NCBI GenBank assembly: GCA_021324975.1
Contig: JAJPIA010000014.1
Coordinates: forward strand, 1-39,063
Length of the DNA: 39,063 nucleotides
Direction of reading: 5' to 3'
DNA from: Bacillota bacterium
GTDB lineage: Bacteria > Sysuimicrobiota > Sysuimicrobiia > Sysuimicrobiales > Segetimicrobiaceae
Shown piece by piece: positions 1 through 7,318 of the stretch. The notes below the pieces were generated by a model. It saw nothing but the letters and a program-made list of their open reading frames with translations. It ran no database searches and was not told the origin of the DNA. Position numbers and translations under genes: made by a program. Positions within the stretch are counted from its first letter, which is position 1; each line of letters opens with the position of its first letter.

Positions 1-67
1 GAACCTCCGAAGGCATTCCGCCAGCTGATCTACAGTCAGCCCCCTTTGGCCGCTTGGGTACCTCCCC
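1..67 (-). tRNA. tRNA-Tyr (anticodon GTA), 3' end beyond window
   Basis: Read on the minus strand, position 67 begins GGGGAGG, followed by a D-arm, an anticodon stem GCTGA/TCAGC around loop CTGTAGA (anticodon GTA), and the long variable arm typical of bacterial tRNA-Tyr. The sequence runs into the T-arm GGAGGTTC at the window edge, so the T-loop and acceptor 3' strand lie outside. A good promoter sits just upstream (87-116). The type II variable arm together with GTA makes the identity firm. Confidence 0.9.
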
Positions 68-86
68 GGACCGTTGTTCCTGCGTG

Positions 87-116
87 ATTGTAGTGGGGCA
101 TCGCCGGGCCTGTCAA
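87..116 (-). promoter_or_regulatory. Promoter of tRNA-Tyr
   Basis: On the minus strand TTGACA (116-111) is separated by 18 nt from TACAAT (92-87). The expected transcription start lies near 80, about a dozen bases before the mature tRNA 5' end at 67. Both boxes are near consensus for the housekeeping sigma factor. Confidence 0.65.
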
Positions 117-159
117 TCGAACGCGGCGCGTGAATGCCATTCCCACACGCGACCCGGAT

Positions 160-1155
160 CTAGGCCGTCGCCGGGCCGCGCACCGCCGTGATATCCCGGA
201 GTCGAGGAATCACTTCCTCCCCCACCATGTGGAGCGCGTCGAGGTCTGTCTGGTCAAAGAATTGCAGCATCACGCGCTCGATGCCTTCCGCGGCGAGCGT
301 CGCGATCTGTTCTGCGATCTCCGCCGGCCCACCGACGAGCCATCCCGCGGCCCGCAGCGCGTCAGGCAGCTCCGGCGCCGGCGTGGCCGCCCGGGTCACG
401 ACGTACTCCTGAATCTTACGCGCGCGCCGCTCCAGCTCGGCGCGCGACTTCCCGATCATAAACGCGCCCATCCAAGAGTAACGGATCGCGGCCGCATCGC
501 GACCGACCCGGCGGCATGCGGTCTCGAGCTCTGTGCGCCGCTCGCGGACCGCCGCCGGCGGCTGCGACCCGCCGCAGTTCCACTCGTCGGCGTGTCTGGC
601 CGCGACCTCGAGCAGTCGAGGACCCTTGCCCCCGATGATCAGCGGCGGTGCCGGTCGCTGCACCGGTTTGGGCCACCCAATTCCTCCGTCGAGACTGTAG
701 TATCGTCCGGAGAAGTGGGCGGGTCCATCGCCCCACAACCCGCGGATGACACGCACCGCCTCGTCCAACCGCCGGATCCGCTCTCCGACGCGCGGGTACG
801 GGATGCCGAACGCTCGATGCTCGCCGTCGTGCCACCCGGCACCGATGCCGAACTCCAAGCGGCCGCCGGAGAGGACGTCTACCGCGGCGGCCTGGCGGGC
901 CAGGACAGCAGGATGATAGAACGTAATGGGCGACACGAGCGGACCAAATCGGACGCGCCGTGTCGTCGCCGCGAGCACCGCCAGCGAGGTCCACGTTTCC
1001 AGGCCGGGGCGCGTCTCGACGCCGAACAACGAGAAGAGATGGTCCGAGCGCCACACGGACTCGAACCCCGCCGCCTCGGCCGTCTCTGCGATCCGCCGCC
1101 ACCGGTCCCAGGTCAGACCCTCCTGGCCTTCGATCATGACGCCCACCCGGATCAT
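160..1155 (-). CDS. LLM-class (luciferase-like) F420-dependent oxidoreductase
   Basis: 331 aa TIM-barrel protein of the luciferase-like monooxygenase superfamily. The N-terminus carries the family pattern RVGVMIEGQEGLTWDRW followed by AEAAGFESVWRSDHLF. The middle has GRLEFGIGAGWHDGEHRAFG and the phosphate-binding-type segment PLIIGGKGPRLLEVAARHAD, as in F420-dependent members. Length is normal for the family. The ATG at 1155 is preceded by GGAGGTG at a good distance. It is the last gene of a probable three-gene operon (SDR, Cgl0159-type aldolase, LLM) and lies 52 nt after the aldolase stop. The substrate cannot be read from the sequence. Use of F420 rather than FMN is inferred from overall resemblance. 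Confidence 0.85.
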   Translation of the reverse strand: MIRVGVMIEGQEGLTWDRWRRIAETAEAAGFESVWRSDHLFSLFGVETRPGLETWTSLAVLAATTRRVRFGPLVSPITFYHPAVLARQAAAVDVLSGGRLEFGIGAGWHDGEHRAFGIPYPRVGERIRRLDEAVRVIRGLWGDGPAHFSGRYYSLDGGIGWPKPVQRPAPPLIIGGKGPRLLEVAARHADEWNCGGSQPPAAVRERRTELETACRRVGRDAAAIRYSWMGAFMIGKSRAELERRARKIQEYVVTRAATPAPELPDALRAAGWLVGGPAEIAEQIATLAAEGIERVMLQFFDQTDLDALHMVGEEVIPRLRDITAVRGPATA

Positions 1156-1207
1156 GCGACACCTCCACGCCGGCGGCGCCGACTCCGGACCACGAACGGC
1201 CCGGCGG

Positions 1208-2302
1208 TCACTGAGCCGGCGTCTCCTCCAGCCGTGCGATCGTATCGATATCGCGTCCCCGCTCCGCGGTCACCAGCGCGCGCGCCTCCTCACCGGAGAC
1301 TCCCCGATGCACGATCGCGGCGGCGGCCACGGCCAGCGCGCGGGGGTCTTCCTCCGGCGCGAATGAGATGTTGCGGCCGACGAGCGCGCCGCGGACCGTG
1401 GGACCGGCGGCCATGCCGGCGGCGAACTCCTCGAGCACCACCTTGGGGTCCTCCCGCACCTCGCCGCCGAGCATGAGAATCGGCAACGTCGTCGCCGCGG
1501 CGACGCGTTCGTAGCCCTGCCCGTACGGCAGCTTGAGCCACGTGTGTGCCGTGGACGTGCCGAGCCCGGCCGCCACGCCGGCCGCCCGGATCAGGCTCTC
1601 CGCATCCGTGCGCGGACGCGGCCCGGCTGGCGAACGGTCCACCAGAAACGCCTCCAGGAATACCGTTAGGCCCGCCGCGTGGCACGCGTCGATCGCATGA
1701 GCGCAGGCCTCGAGTGTGGCCACGGTGGCCGGATCCTGGGGATCGATGCGCACCATGAGCTTGGCCCCATCGCAGCGCAGGCGCACCATGCCGTCCGGCG
1801 TGAAGGCGGTCATGCGATCATCGATCTCAAACGCCGTGCCGGACAGTCCGCCCCGGTTCATGCAACCCAGGATCAGCTTGTCGTCGAGCCACCCCTGCCC
1901 CGTCCGCCGCCGGGCGAGATGGCTGAGCAGGAGCACCTCCTCGACAATATCGGGGGTGGCCATCAACCCGTCGACGCCGGGCGCCGTCAGGACGCGCAGC
2001 ACGCGGCTCAGGAGCATCCACCGGTCCCCCATGGCAGTGGCGTGGGTGCCGGCGCGCGTCACCATGCGCGCGGGATGATCGGCCGCGAGCACCAGCAGCC
2101 GGCCGGCCGGGGCCACGGCGGCACGCCTGGTGCGCGCCTCCGCTTCCGCCTGCGCCGCCTCGGGCCGGCGCACCCGGAGGTCGACCAGGGCCTCGTACCA
2201 CGCGCGCGGCAAAAATGCCGCAGGATCGAACGCCGCGGCGCCGCTGCCGCGCGCCGGTGCCGGCCGCCGCCCTGCGCTGCGCGCTGCGCCCTCCGGTGTC
2301 AT
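1208..2302 (-). CDS. Cgl0159-family class I aldolase-like (beta/alpha)8 protein
   Basis: 364 aa. The segment LLVLAADHPARMVTRAG, the block APGVDGLMATPDIVEEVLLL, the motif GCMNRGGLSGTAFEIDDRMT and the later GAKLMVRIDPQDPATVATLE match what I know of the Corynebacterium Cgl0159 family, a DeoC/FbaB-like aldolase fold often found near inositol or sugar catabolic genes. The ATG at 2302 overlaps the stop of the upstream SDR gene in an ATGA, which supports the start and implies translational coupling. The first ~25 residues are Ala/Arg/Pro-rich and probably disordered. With the SDR and LLM enzymes it likely forms a small catabolic operon. The exact substrate is unknown. Confidence 0.8.
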   Translation of the reverse strand: MTPEGAARSAGRRPAPARGSGAAAFDPAAFLPRAWYEALVDLRVRRPEAAQAEAEARTRRAAVAPAGRLLVLAADHPARMVTRAGTHATAMGDRWMLLSRVLRVLTAPGVDGLMATPDIVEEVLLLSHLARRRTGQGWLDDKLILGCMNRGGLSGTAFEIDDRMTAFTPDGMVRLRCDGAKLMVRIDPQDPATVATLEACAHAIDACHAAGLTVFLEAFLVDRSPAGPRPRTDAESLIRAAGVAAGLGTSTAHTWLKLPYGQGYERVAAATTLPILMLGGEVREDPKVVLEEFAAGMAAGPTVRGALVGRNISFAPEEDPRALAVAAAAIVHRGVSGEEARALVTAERGRDIDTIARLEETPAQ

Positions 2303-3081
2303 CCGCGGCTGTAAGGGAGGAAGAAGCGCCCCGCGCCCGATCCGCCGTCCACGTCCAGCACCGCGCCCGTGACGTAGGCTGCCGCCGGCGACGACATGAA
2401 CAGCACGGCCTGCGCGATCTCGGCGGGTTCCCCCATGCGTCCCCAGGGGATGTTGCGGAGCAGGGTGTCCTTATACGCCGGGTTCACGTCGCCCCGCCGG
2501 CCGACATCGATGAGCCCCGGAGAGACCACGTTCACGTGGATCCGGTGTTCGGCCAGCTCCTGGGCAAGCACCTTGGTCAGCATCACGATTCCCGCCTTGC
2601 TGGCGCAGTAATGCGATGCGCCCCGCCGAGCCGACTTGTGCGCGCCCGATGCGATGTTGACGATGTGGCCGGCGATGCCGTGCTCGATCATGTGGCGGGC
2701 AACCGCGCGGCACATGCGAAACGTGCCGCCGAGGTTCGTACCGATGACATGGTCCCATTGCTCGTCGGGCATCTCGACGACCGGACAGTTTGGGTACACG
2801 CCGGCGTTGTTGACCAACACGTCGATCCGGCCCAGGTGGCGCAGAGCCTCCCCGAGGATGAGATCGACCCCGCCGGCTGTGGCCACGTCGCCGGCGACCG
2901 CCACGACCGTGCCGGGTTCCTCCGCGAACAGCCTCGCGGTCTCCGCTGCGCCATCGCCGTTGATATCGACCGCGACCACGGTCGCACCCTGGTGAGCGAA
3001 CGCCCCCGCGATGCCGCGGCCGATCCCGGCGCCGGCCCCGGTCACGATCACCCCGCGGCCCGCAAACGTTCCTTCGGCCAT
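2299..3081 (-). CDS. Short-chain dehydrogenase/reductase (SDR)
   Basis: 260 aa classical SDR. The nucleotide motif TGAGAGIG is at residues 14-21, NNAG at 91-94, and the catalytic Ser145, Tyr158 and Lys162 lie in NIASGAHKS and YCASK. An Asp at the end of beta2 (VAVDI) favours NAD over NADP. The C-terminus AAAYVTGAVLDVDGGSG is typical. I chose the ATG at 3081 (reading MAEGTFAGR) because AAGGGGTG precedes it and the family starts there; the open frame extends to 3168 but that extension is poor. First gene of the operon with the aldolase and the LLM enzyme; it shares an ATGA overlap with the aldolase. Confidence 0.9.
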   Translation of the reverse strand: MAEGTFAGRGVIVTGAGAGIGRGIAGAFAHQGATVVAVDINGDGAAETARLFAEEPGTVVAVAGDVATAGGVDLILGEALRHLGRIDVLVNNAGVYPNCPVVEMPDEQWDHVIGTNLGGTFRMCRAVARHMIEHGIAGHIVNIASGAHKSARRGASHYCASKAGIVMLTKVLAQELAEHRIHVNVVSPGLIDVGRRGDVNPAYKDTLLRNIPWGRMGEPAEIAQAVLFMSSPAAAYVTGAVLDVDGGSGAGRFFLPYSRG

Positions 3082-3225
3082 ACCGTCACCCCTTCGTCCT
3101 ATCCGGGATGCGCGCCTCACGGCGCTCTCAGTGAGGGAATTCGCCGCCGCGCGCCGAAATACCACCACGCCTGACCCTGTGTACCGGCGCAGGGAACGCG
3201 ATGCGGGTACCGGCGAGGTGAAGGT

Positions 3226-3591
3226 GTGGAAGCGTCTGCCGTTGCGGTCTTTGCGATTATTTTATTCGGATTGCTCGTCTTTTTCGTGTGGCTTACGCAG
3301 GCGCTGTCCCATTACCAGCCGCTGCGCGTCGGCACCGCCTCACCGGCTGAATTCGTGGCGCAGGACGTCCCCGGACACCATACACCGCCGAAGCTCGGGT
3401 GGAACTGGTGGGCGTTCTTTCTCGGGCCGGTCTGGTTCGTGGCCGAGGGTATCTGGTTTCACGCGATCATCTTGATGCTGCTGATCGGCCTCTCCGGCGG
3501 CGTCCTGCTGCCGTTCGCGATGGTGTATTCGGCGATGAAGTCGCGAGAGGTCCTGGAGGATCGCCGGCTCGCGCGGCACACGTTTTACTGA
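3226..3591 (+). CDS. Small membrane protein, DUF2628-like
   Basis: 121 aa with a GTG start at 3226 behind GAGGTG (3215-3220). An N-terminal membrane helix (residues ~4-24) is followed by a soluble loop, then GWNWWAFFLGPVWFVAEG, which resembles the Trp-rich core of DUF2628/TM2-like small membrane proteins, and a second hydrophobic stretch (~80-103). It ends with a short basic, polar tail. It stands alone on the plus strand between two minus-strand units. The function is not known, and the DUF2628 likeness is from pattern memory only. Confidence 0.7.
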   Translation: MEASAVAVFAIILFGLLVFFVWLTQALSHYQPLRVGTASPAEFVAQDVPGHHTPPKLGWNWWAFFLGPVWFVAEGIWFHAIILMLLIGLSGGVLLPFAMVYSAMKSREVLEDRRLARHTFY

Positions 3592-3652
3592 GGCATCGGC
3601 GCGGGGAGATGCGCCTGCCTCTCCCTGAGGAACCCCAGGAACGAGGGCGGCG

Positions 3653-4663
3653 CTAGGCGACGCGGAGCGTGATCTTGCCGAACTGCGCCGCGTCCGCCAT
3701 GCGCAGCAGCGCCCGCCCCGCTTCGGCCAGTGGAAATGTTTGATCGACGACGGGGCGCAGACGCCCGCCACCGAACAGCGCAAGCATGTTCCGGAAATCG
3801 TCGGTTGACCCCATCTTGGTCCCCAGGACATCCAGCTGCTTCCAAAAGACACGGCGCACGGCAAGCTCGGGTACCGCACCGAGCGTCGCACCGTAGGTGA
3901 CGACCCGGCCTCCGGGCCGCAAGGCATCCAGCGTCTGATCGAGGGGCTTCCCACCCGTCCCGTCGATGACAAGATCCGCTCCCGCGCCGCCGGTGGCCGC
4001 CTTGACGGCCTTGACCCAGTCCTGCGTCCGATAGTTGAACCCCTGATCGGCGCCCAAGCCGCGCGCGCGCTCCAGCTTGGCATCGCTGCTGGACGTGACG
4101 AGGACGCGTGCCCCCGCCTGCCGCGCTATGAGCAACGCGAACGTCGCCACGCCGCCGCCGATGCCCGTCACCAATACCGTCTCGCCCGGGCGCACGCCGC
4201 CACGCGTGACGACGGACCGATACGCGGTCATTCCGGCGAGGGGAAGCGCTGCCGTCTCTTCCGCGGACAGGCCGGAGGGACGCGGCGCGACGTTGGCGGC
4301 CGGAACGGCGACCATCTCCGCGAACGTCCCGTTGTCCGGGAGTCCGAGAATGCGAAATTTATCTCCTTCCACGCGGGGATCGTCGCCCCAATCGAGGCTG
4401 GGATTGATCACCACCGCATCGCCGGGCCGGACGCCGGTCACCCCGGGCCCGACCACGGCGACTTCGCCCGCACCGTCAGACCCGAGAATGATGGGAAACC
4501 GCAGCCCCGCATACTGTCCCCGGCAGATAAAGAGATCGCGATGATTGAGCGCCGCGGCGTGGAGCCGCACGACGACCTGGCCGGCGGGCGGAACCGGGTC
4601 AGGGACCTCCTCCAGCCGAAGCGAATCGGGCTCTCCGACTGCGTGCAGGACAATGGCCTTCAC
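3653..4663 (-). CDS. MDR-family zinc-free dehydrogenase / quinone oxidoreductase-like
   Basis: 336 aa medium-chain dehydrogenase/reductase. It shows ALNHRDLFICRGQY, GSDGAGEVAVVGPGV, GETVLVTGIGGGVATFALL (nucleotide-binding Gly motif) and the C-terminal QFGKITLRV, like the Zn_ADH_like1/QOR group. The structural-zinc Cys cluster (CxxCxxC) of zinc alcohol dehydrogenases is absent; the region reads NPSLDWGDDPRVEGDKFRIL. The GTG start at 4663 follows GGGAGGGAG; an ORF extension to 4837 lacks family similarity. It lies downstream of the yceI-like gene on the same strand, 175 nt apart, and near a divergent HxlR regulator. This suggests a role in quinone or electrophile reduction, by analogy with HxlR-controlled quinone oxidoreductases. 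Confidence 0.85.
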   Translation of the reverse strand: MKAIVLHAVGEPDSLRLEEVPDPVPPAGQVVVRLHAAALNHRDLFICRGQYAGLRFPIILGSDGAGEVAVVGPGVTGVRPGDAVVINPSLDWGDDPRVEGDKFRILGLPDNGTFAEMVAVPAANVAPRPSGLSAEETAALPLAGMTAYRSVVTRGGVRPGETVLVTGIGGGVATFALLIARQAGARVLVTSSSDAKLERARGLGADQGFNYRTQDWVKAVKAATGGAGADLVIDGTGGKPLDQTLDALRPGGRVVTYGATLGAVPELAVRRVFWKQLDVLGTKMGSTDDFRNMLALFGGGRLRPVVDQTFPLAEAGRALLRMADAAQFGKITLRVA

Positions 4664-4838
4664 GGTGGCTCCCTCCCGCGCTGCAGGCGCGACCACACAC
4701 TCCCTGCATGCTCGCGGGCGAGGTAACCGGAGGCCACCCCGCCCGCGACCTACGACCGAGGCACCATGCTCCCGACGTGCGACCGTGCCGCGGCCGGCGC
4801 CTCGCCAGCCATGGCCGGCGCGCCCTGCGCGTGGCACG

Positions 4839-5372
4839 CTACCGTGCGGCCGCCGGCGCTGCTGCTACCGCCTCGAGGTCAAACGAGAACTGCACCTCGT
4901 CGCCGACCGCCCATCCGCCGAACTCCAGGGCCTGATTCCAGGTCAACCCCCAATCCTTGCGGTGGAGCTTGCCCTTGCCGGTCGCCGCCGCGCGCGTGCC
5001 GCCCCACGGGTCCTTCATCGCTTCGGAGACCTCGACGTCGAAGGTCACGGGATGCGTCTGGCCTCGCATCGTCAGTTCGCCCTGGACGCGGTATTGTCCC
5101 TGGCCGCGGGCGGTGACGCCAGTGCTGATGAACCGGATCTCCGGGTAGTGCTCCGCGTCGAGGAAATCGCCCGAGCGAAGATGCTGATCCCGCTGCGGCT
5201 CACTGGTGTCGATGCTCGATGCGTCTACGCTCACCACCAAGCTGCGGAGCGTCTGGTTCGACTCCTCGATCTCCGCGCGGAACTTCGTGAACCGTCCACG
5301 CACGGTGGAAATACCCAGGTGCTTCACGGCAAAATCGAGATGCGCATGTTTCGGATCGATCGTCCAGGGCAT
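4839..5372 (-). CDS. YceI family protein (polyisoprenoid/quinone-binding lipocalin-like fold)
   Basis: 177 aa. It begins MPWTIDPKHAHLDFAVKHLG, contains the family segments VRGRFTKFRAEIEE, SEPQRDQHLRSGDFLDAEHYPEIRF and the C-terminal LHRKDWGLTWNQALEFGG. These are hallmarks of YceI proteins, which bind isoprenoid chains in a beta-barrel. There is no signal peptide, so it is probably cytoplasmic, unlike E. coli YceI. The start at 5372 has AGGAGGGA upstream; the in-frame extension to 5423 is not needed. It is divergent from the HxlR regulator, sharing an AT-rich, palindrome-bearing intergenic region. Confidence 0.92.
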   Translation of the reverse strand: MPWTIDPKHAHLDFAVKHLGISTVRGRFTKFRAEIEESNQTLRSLVVSVDASSIDTSEPQRDQHLRSGDFLDAEHYPEIRFISTGVTARGQGQYRVQGELTMRGQTHPVTFDVEVSEAMKDPWGGTRAAATGKGKLHRKDWGLTWNQALEFGGWAVGDEVQFSFDLEAVAAAPAAAR

Positions 5373-5409
5373 ATCGTCCCTCCTAGCGCCGGCGCCGCCG
5401 GGTAATGTC

Positions 5410-5429
5410 TGCTGCATCACCATGCAGCA
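5410..5429. promoter_or_regulatory. Perfect palindrome (operator candidate) upstream of yceI-like gene
   Basis: TGCTGCAT, 4-nt spacer, ATGCAGCA: a perfect 8-bp inverted repeat 38 nt before the yceI-like start and 68 nt before the HxlR start. It lies next to an AT-rich patch containing TATAAT on the minus strand (5436-5431). A regulator site or a 5'-leader hairpin is possible. Confidence 0.45.
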
Positions 5430-5437
5430 TATTATAT

Positions 5438-5460
5438 AGCACTCAATATAGTCAAGTGCT
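5438..5460. promoter_or_regulatory. Inverted repeat overlapping divergent promoters (HxlR operator candidate)
   Basis: AGCACT (5438-5443) and AGTGCT (5455-5460) form a 6-bp inverted repeat with an 11-nt spacer that itself holds ACT-N6-AGT. It abuts the -35 box of the HxlR gene and overlaps a minus-strand TTGACT (5455-5450). HxlR/YodB-type proteins bind short ACT/AGT-type repeats in such divergent regions, so autorepression is a reasonable inference. Confidence 0.4.
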
Positions 5461-5488
5461 TGATCTTAGCTCCTTCCAGTGCTATGGT
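5460..5488 (+). promoter_or_regulatory. Promoter of the HxlR-type gene, likely leaderless
   Basis: TTGATC (5460-5465), 17-nt spacer, TATGGT (5483-5488). The predicted start of transcription, 7-8 nt downstream, coincides with the ATG at 5497, and no Shine-Dalgarno sequence is present. Confidence 0.45.
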
Positions 5489-5496
5489 TACCCAGT

Positions 5497-5958
5497 ATGA
5501 AACCAACGGACGAAGCCCTGTGCCCGGCGGTCCGGGCCATCAACCTGCTCCAGGAGAAGTGGGTGCTCCACATCGTGCGGACGCTGCTCGACGGTCCGCG
5601 CGGCTTCAACGATCTGAGCCGCGCGGTCGGCGGGTGCAATACGACGACGCTCGCCGACCGCCTCGAGGACCTGGAATCGCTTGGGATCGTGCGCCGGACG
5701 GTGCATTCGCTCATGCCGCCGCGGACGAGCTACGAGCTCACCGCGCGCGGCGTCGAGCTGGACCAGGTTGTGCAGGCGATCGACCGATGGGCGCGGCGGC
5801 ATCTGCCGCTCGATCGTCCAGCCGGGGGCCGGGGTGAGGCCGCGGTTAAGGGGGCGACGTTGGGGCCGGCGGTGCTGGGCACGGAGGCCACGGCATCACC
5901 ACGGGTCGCGCGTGTGTTGAGGCCGCGCGCGGACCCCACATCCCGGCGCCGCGGGTAA
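5497..5958 (+). CDS. HxlR-family transcriptional regulator
   Basis: 153 aa winged helix-turn-helix protein. The N-terminus has Cys9 followed by Pro, then AINLLQEKWVLHIVRTLLDG and GFNDLSRAVGGCNTTTLADRL, with wing segment SYELTARGVELDQVV. This is the HxlR/YodB layout, in which a conserved N-terminal Cys senses quinones or other electrophiles. The tail after residue ~110 is Pro/Ala/Arg-rich and probably disordered. The ATG at 5497 has no Shine-Dalgarno sequence; the promoter position suggests a leaderless mRNA (a GTG at 5479 in frame is an alternative). It is divergent from the yceI-like gene, with the MDR oxidoreductase next on. Confidence 0.88.
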   Translation: MKPTDEALCPAVRAINLLQEKWVLHIVRTLLDGPRGFNDLSRAVGGCNTTTLADRLEDLESLGIVRRTVHSLMPPRTSYELTARGVELDQVVQAIDRWARRHLPLDRPAGGRGEAAVKGATLGPAVLGTEATASPRVARVLRPRADPTSRRRG

Positions 5959-5970
5959 GGCCCGGCGCGC

Positions 5971-5985
5971 CGCCGAATTTCGGCG
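5971..5985. terminator. Weak hairpin after the HxlR gene
   Basis: CGCCGAA and TTCGGCG are complementary with a one-base centre, 12 nt after the HxlR stop codon, inside a very GC-rich stretch. There is no T-run, so intrinsic termination is doubtful. Confidence 0.25.
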
Positions 5986-6040
5986 CCGCGGCGCTGTACC
6001 ATCACCGCGCGGGTCTCAACTCATGTGGGGGAGCGCGCCC

Positions 6041-7168
6041 ATGACGACCGTGGCCGGTGTGGCCGGCGTCCTCATCATCCTCGGCATCTTGTGGGAGGCG
6101 TTCGAAACGGTGGTGCTGCCGCGGCGGGTGACCCGTCGCGTGCGGCTGACAGGCCTCTTCTATCTATCCGGCTGGAAGCTGTGGCGCATGACCGCGCACG
6201 CGATTCGTCATCGCGGGCGCCGGGAGGCGTTCCTCAGCTACTTCGGCCCGCTCTCCATGCTCGTCTTATTCGCCGCGTGGGCGGTCTGCCTCATCGTCGG
6301 CTTCGCCCTCCTGCAGGCGGGGTTTGGGTCGCAGCTGGCCGGGCCCCAGCGGCGGATCGGCCTCAGCACGGACGTCTATTTGAGCGGGACGACGTTTTTT
6401 ACGTTGGGCATCGGGGATGTCATCCCGCGGTCTGCCGCCGCCCGCGCGATCACGGTCGCGGAATCCGGAGTTGGGTTTGGCTTCCTCGCCATGGTCATCG
6501 CGTACCTGCCGGTGCTCTACCAGGCCTTCTCGCGCCGAGAGGTGCGCGTGTCGGTGTTGGACGCCTGGGCCGGCTCGCCGCCCGCGGCCGGCGAATTGCT
6601 GCGCAGGCTCGGCACCGACGACCGGGAGACCCTGCTCGCATCGTTCCTGGAGGAATGGGAAATCTGGTCGGCGGAACTCCTGGAGACGATGGTTTCCTAC
6701 CCGGTGCTCGGGTACTTTCGATCGCAGCACGACAATCAGTCGTGGCTCGCCGCGCTGACGGCGGTCCTGGATGCGTGTGCGGTGATGATGTCAGGCATCG
6801 ACGGGCCGTCGATCAAGCGAGCACCGCTGACGTTTGCGATGGCGCGCCATGCCGTAGTGGATCTCTGTCAGGTCTTCAACACGCCGCCGGTGCGCCCGAA
6901 CCGGGACCGCCTGCCGGAGACCGACCAGAGGCGCTTGTGGGCCCGCCTCCGCGATGCCGGCTGGACGACGCGGGAGGACCAGACATCGATCGCGCGCCTG
7001 CGGGAGCTGCGCGACATGTACGAGCCCTACGTCAACGCGTTGGCGTCGCGCCTGCTCGCGCCGCTGCCGACGTGGCTTCCGGTGGACGGCGCGCGCGACA
7101 ACTGGCAGCGGACGGCCTGGCGAACCATCGGAACGGACCACAGGGAGCCGGTCGCGCGGAGGCGATAA
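6041..7168 (+). CDS. Two-TM potassium-channel-type membrane protein
   Basis: 375 aa. Hydrophobic segments occur at residues ~4-20, ~70-92 and ~133-160, with a pore-loop signature TTFFTLGIGDVIP; TLGIGD (residues 121-126) matches the potassium selectivity filter TxGxGD with Ile in place of Tyr/Phe. This is the Ion_trans_2 type of pore. The remaining ~200 residues are a cytoplasmic, helix-rich domain I do not recognise; it is not an RCK/TrkA-N domain. The ATG at 6041 is chosen because GGGGGAG lies 7 nt upstream; an upstream frame start at 6023 is possible. The last ~45 nt of the gene recur as a direct repeat downstream (7217-7265). Confidence 0.72.
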   Translation: MTTVAGVAGVLIILGILWEAFETVVLPRRVTRRVRLTGLFYLSGWKLWRMTAHAIRHRGRREAFLSYFGPLSMLVLFAAWAVCLIVGFALLQAGFGSQLAGPQRRIGLSTDVYLSGTTFFTLGIGDVIPRSAAARAITVAESGVGFGFLAMVIAYLPVLYQAFSRREVRVSVLDAWAGSPPAAGELLRRLGTDDRETLLASFLEEWEIWSAELLETMVSYPVLGYFRSQHDNQSWLAALTAVLDACAVMMSGIDGPSIKRAPLTFAMARHAVVDLCQVFNTPPVRPNRDRLPETDQRRLWARLRDAGWTTREDQTSIARLRELRDMYEPYVNALASRLLAPLPTWLPVDGARDNWQRTAWRTIGTDHREPVARRR

Positions 7169-7265
7169 GTCCCCCGCCACCGCGGCCGGTGCCCGGCACC
7201 GGACGGCCCGACGGATCCATCGGGACAGGCCACACGGGACCCGGTCGCGCCGAGACGATAAGTCC
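7125..7265. repeat. Imperfect direct repeat of the channel gene 3' end (two ~48-nt copies)
   Basis: Copy 1 (7125-7172) covers the last codons and stop region of the channel gene. Copy 2 (7217-7265) repeats it with a handful of mismatches and one extra base. Both end in a shared GATAAGTCC. The stop codon context is thus duplicated outside the gene. Confidence 0.7.
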
Positions 7266-7318
7266 TGCCGAGCGAGGCGGTCGGTGCCAATCGCCGCGCG
7301 GCAGCCGGCCGGCGCGCT

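Noticed and set aside
68-130. Possible att site next to tRNA-Tyr / tRNA-Thr
   Set aside because: No copy of either tRNA 3' end was found at the other border and no integrase gene is present.
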